5,446 nucleotides of DNA from JAGMDK01 sp023128695 (GTDB lineage: Bacteria; Planctomycetota; Phycisphaerae; UBA1845; Fen-1342). This document shows, one piece after another, positions 1 to 5,144 of the stretch; position 1 is the first letter of the stretch, and the number at the start of each line of letters is the position of its first letter. Location: positions 1 to 5,446 of the forward strand of contig DAOVQG010000314.1 in NCBI GenBank assembly GCA_030628805.1, written 5' to 3'. The position numbers and the translations under genes were made by a program. The notes below the pieces were generated by a model that saw only the letters and a list, made by a program, of their open reading frames with translations, did no database searches and was not told the DNA's origin.

Positions 1-113
1 CGTTTGCCAAAAAGTAGGTCGTGACTACACCGCCTCTCAGCCGTTCCAACCCCGACCCCATCCTCCGAGCCGCGATCGAAACCGCCAAAAAAGCGAAAAC
101 CGGTCAGAAGTGT
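1..113. other. Left flank, no supported gene
   Basis: This short stretch lies beyond the stop of the aldehyde dehydrogenase remnant. A GTG-initiated plus-strand frame opens at 21, but it runs straight into the antisense of the remnant and has no properly spaced ribosome binding site: the AGGT at 16-19 is almost touching the GTG. Around 81-105 there is an A-rich stretch flanked by ACCG and CGGT, too weak to call a terminator. If the operon to the right was inserted, this is probably the original downstream neighbour sequence of the aldehyde dehydrogenase locus. Confidence 0.4.
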
Positions 114-379
114 TCAACTTGGGTTAATCCCCTGTGCCAGCGGCAACTCAGTGCCCCAGTTGATCGTGTTGGTTTGGCGGCGCATGTAGGCCTTCCAGGC
201 GTCGGAGCCGGATTCGCGGCCGCCGCCGGTTTCTTTTTCGCCGCCGAAGGCCCCGCCGATCTCGGCTCCGCTGGTGCCGATGTTGACGTTGGCGATGCCG
301 CAGTCGCTGCCGGCGTGGGCCAGGAACATCTCCGCCTCCAGCAGATCCGTGGCGACGATCGCTGACGAGAGGCCGTGCT
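114..379 (-). pseudogene. 3' remnant of an ALDH7-type aldehyde dehydrogenase (second copy)
   Basis: Read on the minus strand, this encodes the last part of an aldehyde dehydrogenase, from a GLSSA motif through GSDCGIANVN, EIGGAFGGEKETGGGRESGS and ELPLAQGI. It matches the C-terminus of the intact gene at 3474-5030. The catalytic Cys, Glu and cofactor-binding parts are absent, and no start or ribosome binding site precedes it, so it cannot make an enzyme. From 127 to 326 it aligns without gaps to 3490-3689, with 7 differences in 200 bp, all synonymous and including a Ser TCC/AGC switch. From 327 to about 380 identity falls to about 63%, although the translation still looks like the same family (IVATDLLEAEMFL against VFTTNMLEAERFL). 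The end is altered: 13 bases between two GGGGAT repeats are missing, so the usual ...GIKFGD ending has become GINPS followed by TGA. Homology stops about 16 bases from the end of the 119-residue gene. It may be a target duplication or the stump of the resident allele. Confidence 0.88.
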
Positions 380-391
380 GCTGCGAGCAGC
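377..391 (-). other. Small hairpin at the operon/remnant junction
   Basis: GCTGCT-GCG-AGCAGC is a perfect 6-bp inverted repeat with a 3-base loop. It begins 3 bases after the stop of the 119-residue gene and lies at the point where aldehyde dehydrogenase homology ends. It could help end transcription of the operon or mark the insertion edge. No T-run follows it on the minus strand, so it does not qualify as a standard intrinsic terminator. Confidence 0.25.
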
Positions 392-394
392 GGC

Positions 395-754
395 TCATTG
401 GAGGTCTTCTGGATCGCAGAAGCAGGACGGCAACGCACGTCGGACGGCATCCAGCCAAGCCTGCCGATGCCCTTCCGGATCAATATCAGGCGCAGCAGAG
501 ATCGCGGCACACTCAACGTACCATACGGCCGCCACGAAGTTCGTATCACACGGCTCAACATCCTCGAGGAATCGCTCGTTCTCCTGAACGCATTTCCGCA
601 ATACCTCCGCTGCTTCCTCGACAAGATGGCTGACAAACTCATCATCGGCAGCGAGCGGATGCTCCCATTTCCACAGCATCAGGCGGGTGAGGAGCTCAGC
701 CTCGAACAAGCCTGTAAAGCGATGTGACTCCAGTGCGATCGAGTGCCTTTTCAT
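395..754 (-). CDS. Acidic 119-residue protein of unknown function, third gene of the R-M operon
   Basis: I do not recognise this family. The protein begins MKRHSIALESHRF and ends CFCDPEDLQ. It has about 24 Asp/Glu against 11 Lys/Arg and five cysteines (55, 69, 82, 111, 113). It looks largely helical, with a stretch around residues 38-66 rich in Glu and hydrophobics and an AAVWYVECAA segment near 75-84. No signal peptide, membrane segment or obvious helix-turn-helix is seen. The start is well supported: GGGGGAG lies 7 bases upstream of the ATG, and the ATG overlaps the stop of the GIY-YIG nuclease gene as ATGA, so translation is probably coupled. The same frame stays open upstream to 925, but that part is antisense-like sequence inside the nuclease gene. 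Its position suggests an accessory role in the R-M system, such as regulator, nuclease modulator or specificity partner. That is inferred from context only. Confidence 0.75.
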   Translation of the reverse strand: MKRHSIALESHRFTGLFEAELLTRLMLWKWEHPLAADDEFVSHLVEEAAEVLRKCVQENERFLEDVEPCDTNFVAAVWYVECAAISAAPDIDPEGHRQAWLDAVRRALPSCFCDPEDLQ

Positions 755-1572
755 GGGTTGGCTCCCCCGCTCGCTTTCTGCGATCGGCCTTGTGAATAAA
801 CGACGTTGAACACGGGGCGACGTGAGCGAATCAGCTCGCATTCCATCGCTCTGCGAGTTTGTGTCGCCGTCGTGGGTGGAAGCACCTGCCATTCTAGGTA
901 CACCGCGTCGGTGCCGTGCTCCCAAAGCCAGCGAGCCAGTCCCCGGTTGTCTGAGTGGTCCAGGTGCTTTTTCAGACGGCTGCGTAGGCTCTGCGCCTCG
1001 CCGACGTAAAGGCTCTCCGAACCCGCGAAGAAGACGTACAACCCTTGAGTTGTCGGCACGTCATCCAGGTCGATTTCATCCGCGCGCGCCTGCTCAACCG
1101 ACAGGGGTTGGATGGCCCGCCCGATCGGTTCAGGGCGCAGGCGCTGGCTTTTTCGCAGCGAGAGCGCGGCCCATCGGTATTGAAGCGGCGTGTATCCAGG
1201 TGCAATCCGGGCGGCGAGCCCATCAAACTCGGCAGCCCGCACAGGATCGCAGATTACATCGTCGAGCGTGACTCCATCACGCCGCTCGAGAAACCGAATC
1301 GCGATCTCGCTCGCGAAGACGTAGTCCTGTTGATCAGAAAAGGATGTTCTCTTGGATCGAAGGCCTGAGAGTTGGCTCGCCTTACGTATGTTCAGCAGGC
1401 ACCGGTTCAGGACAGAAGCCGGTTGCGTCATGCCGAGACCCGTGCATTCGCGTAGGAACCGCGCGTTGAGTTCGGGGTCTGCGACAACGCGATCGGGGGA
1501 CCACTCGTCGCGCACTTGGTGGAAAGCCTGCGCAACGGTCTGTCGGTCGCACTGATCAATCCTAGATTTCAT
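751..1572 (-). CDS. GIY-YIG family restriction endonuclease, partner of the upstream methyltransferase
   Basis: A 273-residue protein with two parts. Residues about 12-142 form a probably helical module (RVVADPELNARF, YVFASEIAIRFL, ICDPVRAAEFDGLAARIAP, YRWAALSLRK) that recurs in the methyltransferase. Residues about 176-257 are a GIY-YIG nuclease domain: GLY 177-179, YVG 189-191, Arg197/Arg199 in SLRSRLKKH, Glu244 in ECELI and Asn256 in PVFN. These match the Tyr, Tyr, Arg, Glu and Asn positions of the family, so the nuclease looks intact. GIY-YIG domains occur in several type II restriction enzymes (Eco29kI, Hpy188I), and the neighbouring methyltransferase makes restriction the likely role; the recognition site cannot be read from the sequence. 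The ATG follows the methyltransferase stop by 7 bases with no good Shine-Dalgarno, so translation probably depends on reinitiation. The 3' end overlaps the next gene by 4 bases. A repair or homing nuclease is a less likely alternative. Confidence 0.88.
   Translation of the reverse strand: MKSRIDQCDRQTVAQAFHQVRDEWSPDRVVADPELNARFLRECTGLGMTQPASVLNRCLLNIRKASQLSGLRSKRTSFSDQQDYVFASEIAIRFLERRDGVTLDDVICDPVRAAEFDGLAARIAPGYTPLQYRWAALSLRKSQRLRPEPIGRAIQPLSVEQARADEIDLDDVPTTQGLYVFFAGSESLYVGEAQSLRSRLKKHLDHSDNRGLARWLWEHGTDAVYLEWQVLPPTTATQTRRAMECELIRSRRPVFNVVYSQGRSQKASGGANP
1150..1539 (-). repeat. Shared helical module, nuclease copy (partner at 1952-2359)
   Basis: The segment coding nuclease residues about 12-141 is paralogous to methyltransferase residues about 337-472 (1952-2359). 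Shared landmarks in order are DRVVADPxLNxRF, an LNxRK-like stretch, YVxASEIAxRxL, a DxxxCDPxRAxxFD block, ARIAPG and YRWAALxLRK. Similarity is visible in the DNA too, for example GCCCATCGGTATT at both 1170 and 1971. This indicates duplication of an endonuclease gene and fusion of one copy to the methyltransferase. I do not recognise the module as a named domain; DNA recognition is a reasonable guess. Confidence 0.8.
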
Positions 1573-1579
1573 GCGATCA

Positions 1580-3367
1580 TCACGCTGCCTGTTCTGGCTT
1601 TTCGATGTTTCCGATGGGGCCGAGGCCCCTGACGAGTCGCGTTCGGCGCGCTGCGCGGAATGCCGTAGGCTGTCGGTTGCGCGGTTCGAACAGTTGGTAG
1701 TTTAGGCGCACGTCTTTCGCCGAGAAGCTCTTGACATCGAGCTGTTGGGCGGCAACCTCGATACGCGACGGTTCGAAGAAGAGGCAATTCGCGAGATCAG
1801 CGGTAAAGCCGACATACAACCGCGTCTCTCCGACCGAAATCACGTAGTGTGCTCGCGCTGCAGGAAACGAGCGGCGCGCGTCGAGGGAGAATGCTCGCTG
1901 AGCCAGTCGATACCGCACGTGCTCAAGAATCCCGTCCCCCTTCGCCACCTCTTTCCGAAGTGCCAAGGCGGCCCATCGGTATTCGAACGCCGGCTTGCCA
2001 GGGGCGATCCGGCTAGCTACTCGATCGAATTGTCTGGCGCGGTCCGGATCGCAAAGTATCTCGTCCAGCGAACTGCCATCCGCGTTCTGCAGCAGCCTCC
2101 ACGCGATCTCGCTGGCGTACACATACGGTTCCATCTGGTCAAACGGAATCCGCGTCCGGCGCGATGTATCCACGGCCTTTAGTCCGCCACGCTTTCTCAG
2201 GTTAAAAAGCAACCGATTCCAGTCCGCCGGCGCCCCCGGAATCGATAATCTCTCGCAGTTTTCCCGAAACCGCTCGTTCAGCGCCGGGTCGGCAACCACG
2301 CGATCGGCGGAGTAGCCCTGATGTGAGGCGATGAACGCCTCGGCGATAGCCGTCGCATACTCGCGATTCGCGACCGCGACCTGCCCGAGCGTCGCGTTGG
2401 CTCGGGCCACGACCGGGCTGACGCACGCCGGTTTGGCGCGCCGCCGCCGCGTCGCCGCAGCGTGTCCAACCTTCGTGGCCGGGGCGCTGAGGGCGGGGTT
2501 TTCTGGACCGATGAGTGCATCGCCGGGCTTGATGTTCTTGAGGCGTTCTTCGATTCTCATCGCGTATGCTCTCGACAGCTCAAAGCCGACAAACTGCCGC
2601 CGCAGTTTCTTGGCCACCGCCGGCGTCGTGCCGCTGCCAGCGAACGGGTCGAGAACAACATCTCCCTCGTTCGAGCAGGCGCGGATTATGCGACCGAGAA
2701 GCTGCTCAGGCATCTGGCAACCATGCCAGCCTCGACGCTCTCCGAATGTGCCCGCAACACGCGAAAAAAACCAAGTATCACTGTGCGGCGGGAAACGGTC
2801 GGGGATGTCCTGCGGGCGCAGGACGAAACCGTCCCACATTGGTGTGTTCGGGGGAAGCTCCGGCGTCACCATCCAGGTATCGTCGGGGACCCGACCATCT
2901 GGATCAGCACGCTTGTCAGCGTAGACGAGTTGGCGCGCCGAGGGTACGCGGGTCGCCAGTGAGTTAAACGTGAAGTTCTTTGGGTTCCGTACGAAATGAA
3001 ACAAATGTGCGTGACTGCGTGTGAATTTCTGGGTGCAGTGGACGCCGAACGTGTAGAACCAGACAACCCAGCTTCGGCAGGACAGCCCGAGATCGCGCGT
3101 GCAGAGAACCTTGAGCTCAGCGGCGAACTCGTCGCCGATGGCGAGCCAGAACGTGCCATTCGGCTTCAGGGCGCGGATCACGCCTTCGATCCATGATCTG
3201 GACCAAGCCAGGTACTCGTTTGCGGCTCGACGGTCGTCGTATACGTCGTAGTCGTAGCCAATGTTGAACGGTGGATCGGCGAAGGCAAGATCGACGATTC
3301 CCGAGGGCATCTCCGCCAAGCCCTTCACGCAATCGACGTTGTAAACGCGTCCCGGTTCGACGGTCAT
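1580..3367 (-). CDS. Beta-class DNA methyltransferase (probably N6-adenine) fused to a degenerate GIY-YIG endonuclease copy
   Basis: A 595-residue modification enzyme that should transfer methyl from S-adenosylmethionine to DNA. Residues 1-280 are the methyltransferase: motif IV DPPF at 31-34 comes before motif I DPFAGSGTT at 240-248, the circular order of the beta class, with the likely target-recognition stretch between about 90 and 230. DPPF fits N6-adenine methylation best, though N4-cytosine is not excluded. A basic linker (RRRRAK, 307-312) leads to residues 337-472, clearly homologous to the N-terminal module of the adjacent nuclease. Residues about 502-590 then follow its GIY-YIG domain: Tyr508 and YVG 518-520 are kept, but the catalytic Arg positions are Ala526 and Cys528 and the catalytic Glu position is Arg575, so this domain is probably dead. 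The start at 3367 is chosen for the GGGAGGTG 6 bases upstream; the frame is open to 3427 but lacks such a site. A typical beta-class enzyme ends near residue 300, so the C-terminal half is an addition. Confidence 0.9.
   Translation of the reverse strand: MTVEPGRVYNVDCVKGLAEMPSGIVDLAFADPPFNIGYDYDVYDDRRAANEYLAWSRSWIEGVIRALKPNGTFWLAIGDEFAAELKVLCTRDLGLSCRSWVVWFYTFGVHCTQKFTRSHAHLFHFVRNPKNFTFNSLATRVPSARQLVYADKRADPDGRVPDDTWMVTPELPPNTPMWDGFVLRPQDIPDRFPPHSDTWFFSRVAGTFGERRGWHGCQMPEQLLGRIIRACSNEGDVVLDPFAGSGTTPAVAKKLRRQFVGFELSRAYAMRIEERLKNIKPGDALIGPENPALSAPATKVGHAAATRRRRAKPACVSPVVARANATLGQVAVANREYATAIAEAFIASHQGYSADRVVADPALNERFRENCERLSIPGAPADWNRLLFNLRKRGGLKAVDTSRRTRIPFDQMEPYVYASEIAWRLLQNADGSSLDEILCDPDRARQFDRVASRIAPGKPAFEYRWAALALRKEVAKGDGILEHVRYRLAQRAFSLDARRSFPAARAHYVISVGETRLYVGFTADLANCLFFEPSRIEVAAQQLDVKSFSAKDVRLNYQLFEPRNRQPTAFRAARRTRLVRGLGPIGNIEKPEQAA
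1598..1864 (-). other. Degenerate GIY-YIG domain in the methyltransferase C-terminus
   Basis: Residues about 502-590 of the methyltransferase align with residues 176-257 of the downstream nuclease. AHYVISVGETRLYVG matches GLYVFFAGSESLYVG with the same spacing of ten residues between the two tyrosines. GFTADLANCLFF matches GEAQSLRSRLKK, with both Arg positions lost. RRTRLVRGLGPIGN matches ECELIRSRRPVFN with the catalytic Glu replaced by Arg, while the Pro and Asn landmarks are kept. The fold seems retained and the chemistry lost, which suggests a structural, DNA-binding or partner-binding use. Confidence 0.75.
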
Positions 3368-3427
3368 CCTAGGCACCTCCCAGTATATGGTAGTGCTTGC
3401 CAAGCGCGACCGCAAGATGTTGAGCAA

Positions 3428-3453
3428 GCGCCAACATTAGTAATGTTGTGGCG
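3428..3453. promoter_or_regulatory. Palindrome upstream of the methyltransferase gene (candidate operator)
   Basis: CAACATTAGTAATGTTG at 3432-3448 is a perfect palindrome of two 8-base arms around a single central base. It extends imperfectly to CGCCA...TGGCG at 3428-3453 if a two-base insertion is allowed. It lies about 60 bases upstream of the methyltransferase ATG, in the only intergenic gap before the operon. A TTGAAA at 3466-3471 (minus strand) could be a -35 element, which would put the palindrome over the -10 region, although no convincing -10 hexamer is seen. The odd-length, two-fold form suits a dimeric repressor site. A hairpin at the end of the aldehyde dehydrogenase transcript is the alternative, but no T-run follows. 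Confidence 0.4.
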
Positions 3454-3473
3454 ATGTTCGGTATATTTCAAGG

Positions 3474-5030
3474 TTAATCCCCGAACTTGATCCCCTGTGC
3501 TAGCGGCAACTCAGTGCCCCAGTTGATCGTGTTGGTTTGGCGGCGCATGTAGGCTTTCCAGGCGTCGGAGCCGCTCTCGCGGCCGCCGCCGGTTTCTTTT
3601 TCGCCGCCGAAGGCTCCGCCGATCTCGGCCCCGCTGGTGCCGATGTTGACGTTGGCGATGCCGCAGTCGCTGCCGGCGTGGGCCAGGAAACGCTCGGCTT
3701 CCAGCATGTTGGTCGTGAAAACCGCGCTGGAGAGGCCCTGCGGGACGTCGTTGTGCAAGGCGATGGCTGCGTCGATCTCGTCCACTGCTGACACAGCAGT
3801 GCCACCCTGGGTTCCGTAGCCGATGATGTAAAGGATCGGGGCGAAGGTCTCCTCCTGGACGATCTGGAACTCGTTCTTGGCGGCCGCGATGCAGGGCTTG
3901 ACGTAGTGGCCGCCGGGGTAATCGGGGCCGTCGAGCGGTTCGCCGCCGTAGAGAATCTCGCCGCCTTCGTTCTTGATGCGGCCGATGGCGGTCTGCATGG
4001 TTTCGACAGCCTCGTGCGTGACCAGCGGGCCCATGAGCGTGGTTTCCTTGAGCGGGTCGCCGATGGGGATCGACTCGTAGGCCTTGAGCAGGCGGCTGAC
4101 GAGCTCATCGCGGATCGAGTTGTGTACGATGATCCGCCGCGTGCTGGTGCAGCGCTGGCCGGCGGTGCCGACGGCCCCGAAGAGGATCGCCCGCATCGCC
4201 ATGTCCATGTCGGCCGCGGGCGTGACGATGATGGCGTTATTGCCGCCGAGTTCGAGGATTGTGCGGCCCAGGCGTTTGCCGACCACCTCGCCGACGCGGT
4301 AGCCCATCTCGCAACTGCCGGTGGCGGAGACGAGCGGGATGCGTCTGTCATGCAGCAGCTTCTCGCCGACAATCGAGCCCTTGCCAACGGTCAGCGAGAA
4401 GATCGCCGGATCGACGCCGTTGGCCCGGCAGACCTCGGCGGCCAGCTTTGTGCAGGCGATGGCGGTCAGCGGGGTCTTGCTGGCGGGCTTCCAGAGGGTG
4501 CTGTCGCCACAGGCGGCCGCGAGGGCGGAGTTCCAGGCCCAGACGGCGACGGGGAAGTTGAAGGCGCTGATCACGCCGACCACGCCGAGCGGGTGCCATT
4601 GTTCGTACATGCGGTGCTGGGGCCGTTCGGAGTGCATGGTCAGGCCGTAGAGTTGGCGAGAGAGGCCGCAGGCGAAATCGCAGATATCGACCATCTCCTG
4701 CACTTCACCCTCGCCCTCGGGGAGAATCTTGCCCATTTCAAGCGTGACGAGTTGGCCGAGTTCGTGCTTCGCTTCGCGGAGGCGGTTGCCGAGTTGACGG
4801 ACGATCTCGCCGCGCTTGGGAGCGGGCAGTGTTCGCCATTGCAGGAAGGCCTCGTGGGCCCGGGTGACGATGCGATCGTATTCGTCTTCGGTGACCTGCG
4901 TGACGCCGGCGATGTGTTCGCCGTTGATGGGCGAGATGACGTCGAGTTTGGGTCCGGACCCGATCCACTCGCCGTGGAAGCCGCCGCGGTTTTCTTTTTC
5001 GATGCCGAGGGTTTTGAGGAAGTCGTTCAT
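3474..5030 (-). CDS. ALDH7 (antiquitin)-type NAD(P)-dependent aldehyde dehydrogenase
   Basis: A complete 518-residue cytosolic dehydrogenase that oxidises an aldehyde to its acid. Family members act on alpha-aminoadipate semialdehyde in lysine breakdown or on related semialdehydes; the substrate here is not fixed by the sequence. Landmarks are Asn158 (SAFNFP), Lys181 of the cofactor site (LWKPASKTP), general base Glu260 (LELGGNN), nucleophile Cys294 (GQRCTSTRR) and Glu394 (QEETFAP). The C-terminal blocks GSDCGIANVN, GGAFGGEKETGGGRESGSDAWKAYMRR and LPLAQGIKF are characteristic of the antiquitin group. The start at 5030 is preferred because AGGTG lies 5 bases upstream and the family N-terminus begins near there; the frame is open to 5108 through a leader hairpin. 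Residues 406-416 (GTQGGTAVSAV) look like an insertion of about 11 residues relative to human ALDH7A1 as I recall it. The gene is probably monocistronic, with the R-M operon beginning 106 bases after its stop. Confidence 0.95.
   Translation of the reverse strand: MNDFLKTLGIEKENRGGFHGEWIGSGPKLDVISPINGEHIAGVTQVTEDEYDRIVTRAHEAFLQWRTLPAPKRGEIVRQLGNRLREAKHELGQLVTLEMGKILPEGEGEVQEMVDICDFACGLSRQLYGLTMHSERPQHRMYEQWHPLGVVGVISAFNFPVAVWAWNSALAAACGDSTLWKPASKTPLTAIACTKLAAEVCRANGVDPAIFSLTVGKGSIVGEKLLHDRRIPLVSATGSCEMGYRVGEVVGKRLGRTILELGGNNAIIVTPAADMDMAMRAILFGAVGTAGQRCTSTRRIIVHNSIRDELVSRLLKAYESIPIGDPLKETTLMGPLVTHEAVETMQTAIGRIKNEGGEILYGGEPLDGPDYPGGHYVKPCIAAAKNEFQIVQEETFAPILYIIGYGTQGGTAVSAVDEIDAAIALHNDVPQGLSSAVFTTNMLEAERFLAHAGSDCGIANVNIGTSGAEIGGAFGGEKETGGGRESGSDAWKAYMRRQTNTINWGTELPLAQGIKFGD
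3490..3742 (-). repeat. Direct repeat of the aldehyde dehydrogenase 3' end (partner at 127-379)
   Basis: This part of the intact gene repeats the remnant at 127-379 at a constant offset of 3363 bases without internal gaps. The first 200 bp (3490-3689) are 96.5% identical and the last 54 are about 63% identical. Both copies have the same orientation and enclose the whole R-M operon. Recombination between them would delete the operon as one unit and leave a single full-length aldehyde dehydrogenase gene. Confidence 0.9.
3783..3815 (-). repeat. In-frame palindromic insertion in the aldehyde dehydrogenase gene
   Basis: These 33 bases encode GTQGGTAVSAV at residues 406-416, between the conserved APILY block and the ALHNDVPQGLSS block, where related enzymes are about 11 residues shorter as I recall them. 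The segment contains a perfect inverted repeat, CACTGCTG-TGT-CAGCAGTG on the minus strand (3783-3801). It resembles short palindromic repeats I associate with planctomycete genomes that also turn up inside proteins; this is from memory and not checked. Its length is a multiple of three, so the reading frame survives. Confidence 0.55.
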
Positions 5031-5073
5031 GTTTGCACCTGTATGGGCACGTGTCCCATTGTTTGACCATCTT

Positions 5074-5095
5074 CGGGGCTGAACCGCCAGCCCCG
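5074..5095 (-). promoter_or_regulatory. Leader hairpin of the aldehyde dehydrogenase mRNA
   Basis: CGGGGCTG and CAGCCCCG form a perfect 8-bp GC-rich stem around a 6-base loop, about 44 bases before the ATG and between the candidate promoter and the ribosome binding site. No T-run follows on either strand. It could stabilise the messenger or attenuate expression. It also supports 5030 over the upstream in-frame ATG at 5108 as the true start, since it would otherwise lie in coding sequence. Confidence 0.4.
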
Positions 5096-5114
5096 CCGTC
5101 GAACGCAAGCGGGG

Positions 5115-5144
5115 AGTCTAGCATGAAGGACTGGGCGGGGCCAA
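5115..5144 (-). promoter_or_regulatory. Candidate sigma-70-type promoter for the aldehyde dehydrogenase gene
   Basis: On the minus strand TTGGCC (5144-5139) and TAGACT (5120-5115) each match the consensus at 4 of 6 positions and are 18 bases apart. Transcription would begin about 75-80 bases upstream of the ATG, giving a leader that contains the 5074-5095 hairpin. Such matches occur by chance, so this is only a candidate. Confidence 0.3.

Noticed and set aside
21..365. Plus-strand GTG frame at the left edge
   Set aside because: Most of it is antisense to the aldehyde dehydrogenase remnant. The intact-gene counterpart gives a similar shadow (3537-3791), and the start lacks a spaced ribosome site.
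755..925. Upstream extension of the 119-residue gene to 925
   Set aside because: The extension lies inside the nuclease gene in another frame and is of low quality. The ATG at 754 has a strong ribosome site and the coupled ATGA overlap.
3382..3390. TATACT near the methyltransferase start as a -10 element
   Set aside because: It sits only a few bases before the Shine-Dalgarno sequence, so transcription would start inside the ribosome site. The only nearby TTGGCA is 10 bases away, too close for a -35.
3368..3427. Upstream extension of the methyltransferase start to 3427
   Set aside because: There is no ribosome binding site at 3427, while GGGAGGTG is ideally placed for the ATG at 3367. The extension has no similarity to methyltransferases.
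3500..4387. Minus-strand open frame of 295 codons within the aldehyde dehydrogenase
   Set aside because: It is a shifted frame of the same gene, with a low-complexity Ser/Arg/Ala/Pro translation and no domain.
3906..5066. Long plus-strand open frame (386 codons) opposite the aldehyde dehydrogenase
   Set aside because: It is antisense to a clearly conserved enzyme. Its translation is Gly/Ala/Asp-rich, as expected from the complement of a high-GC gene with biased third positions.
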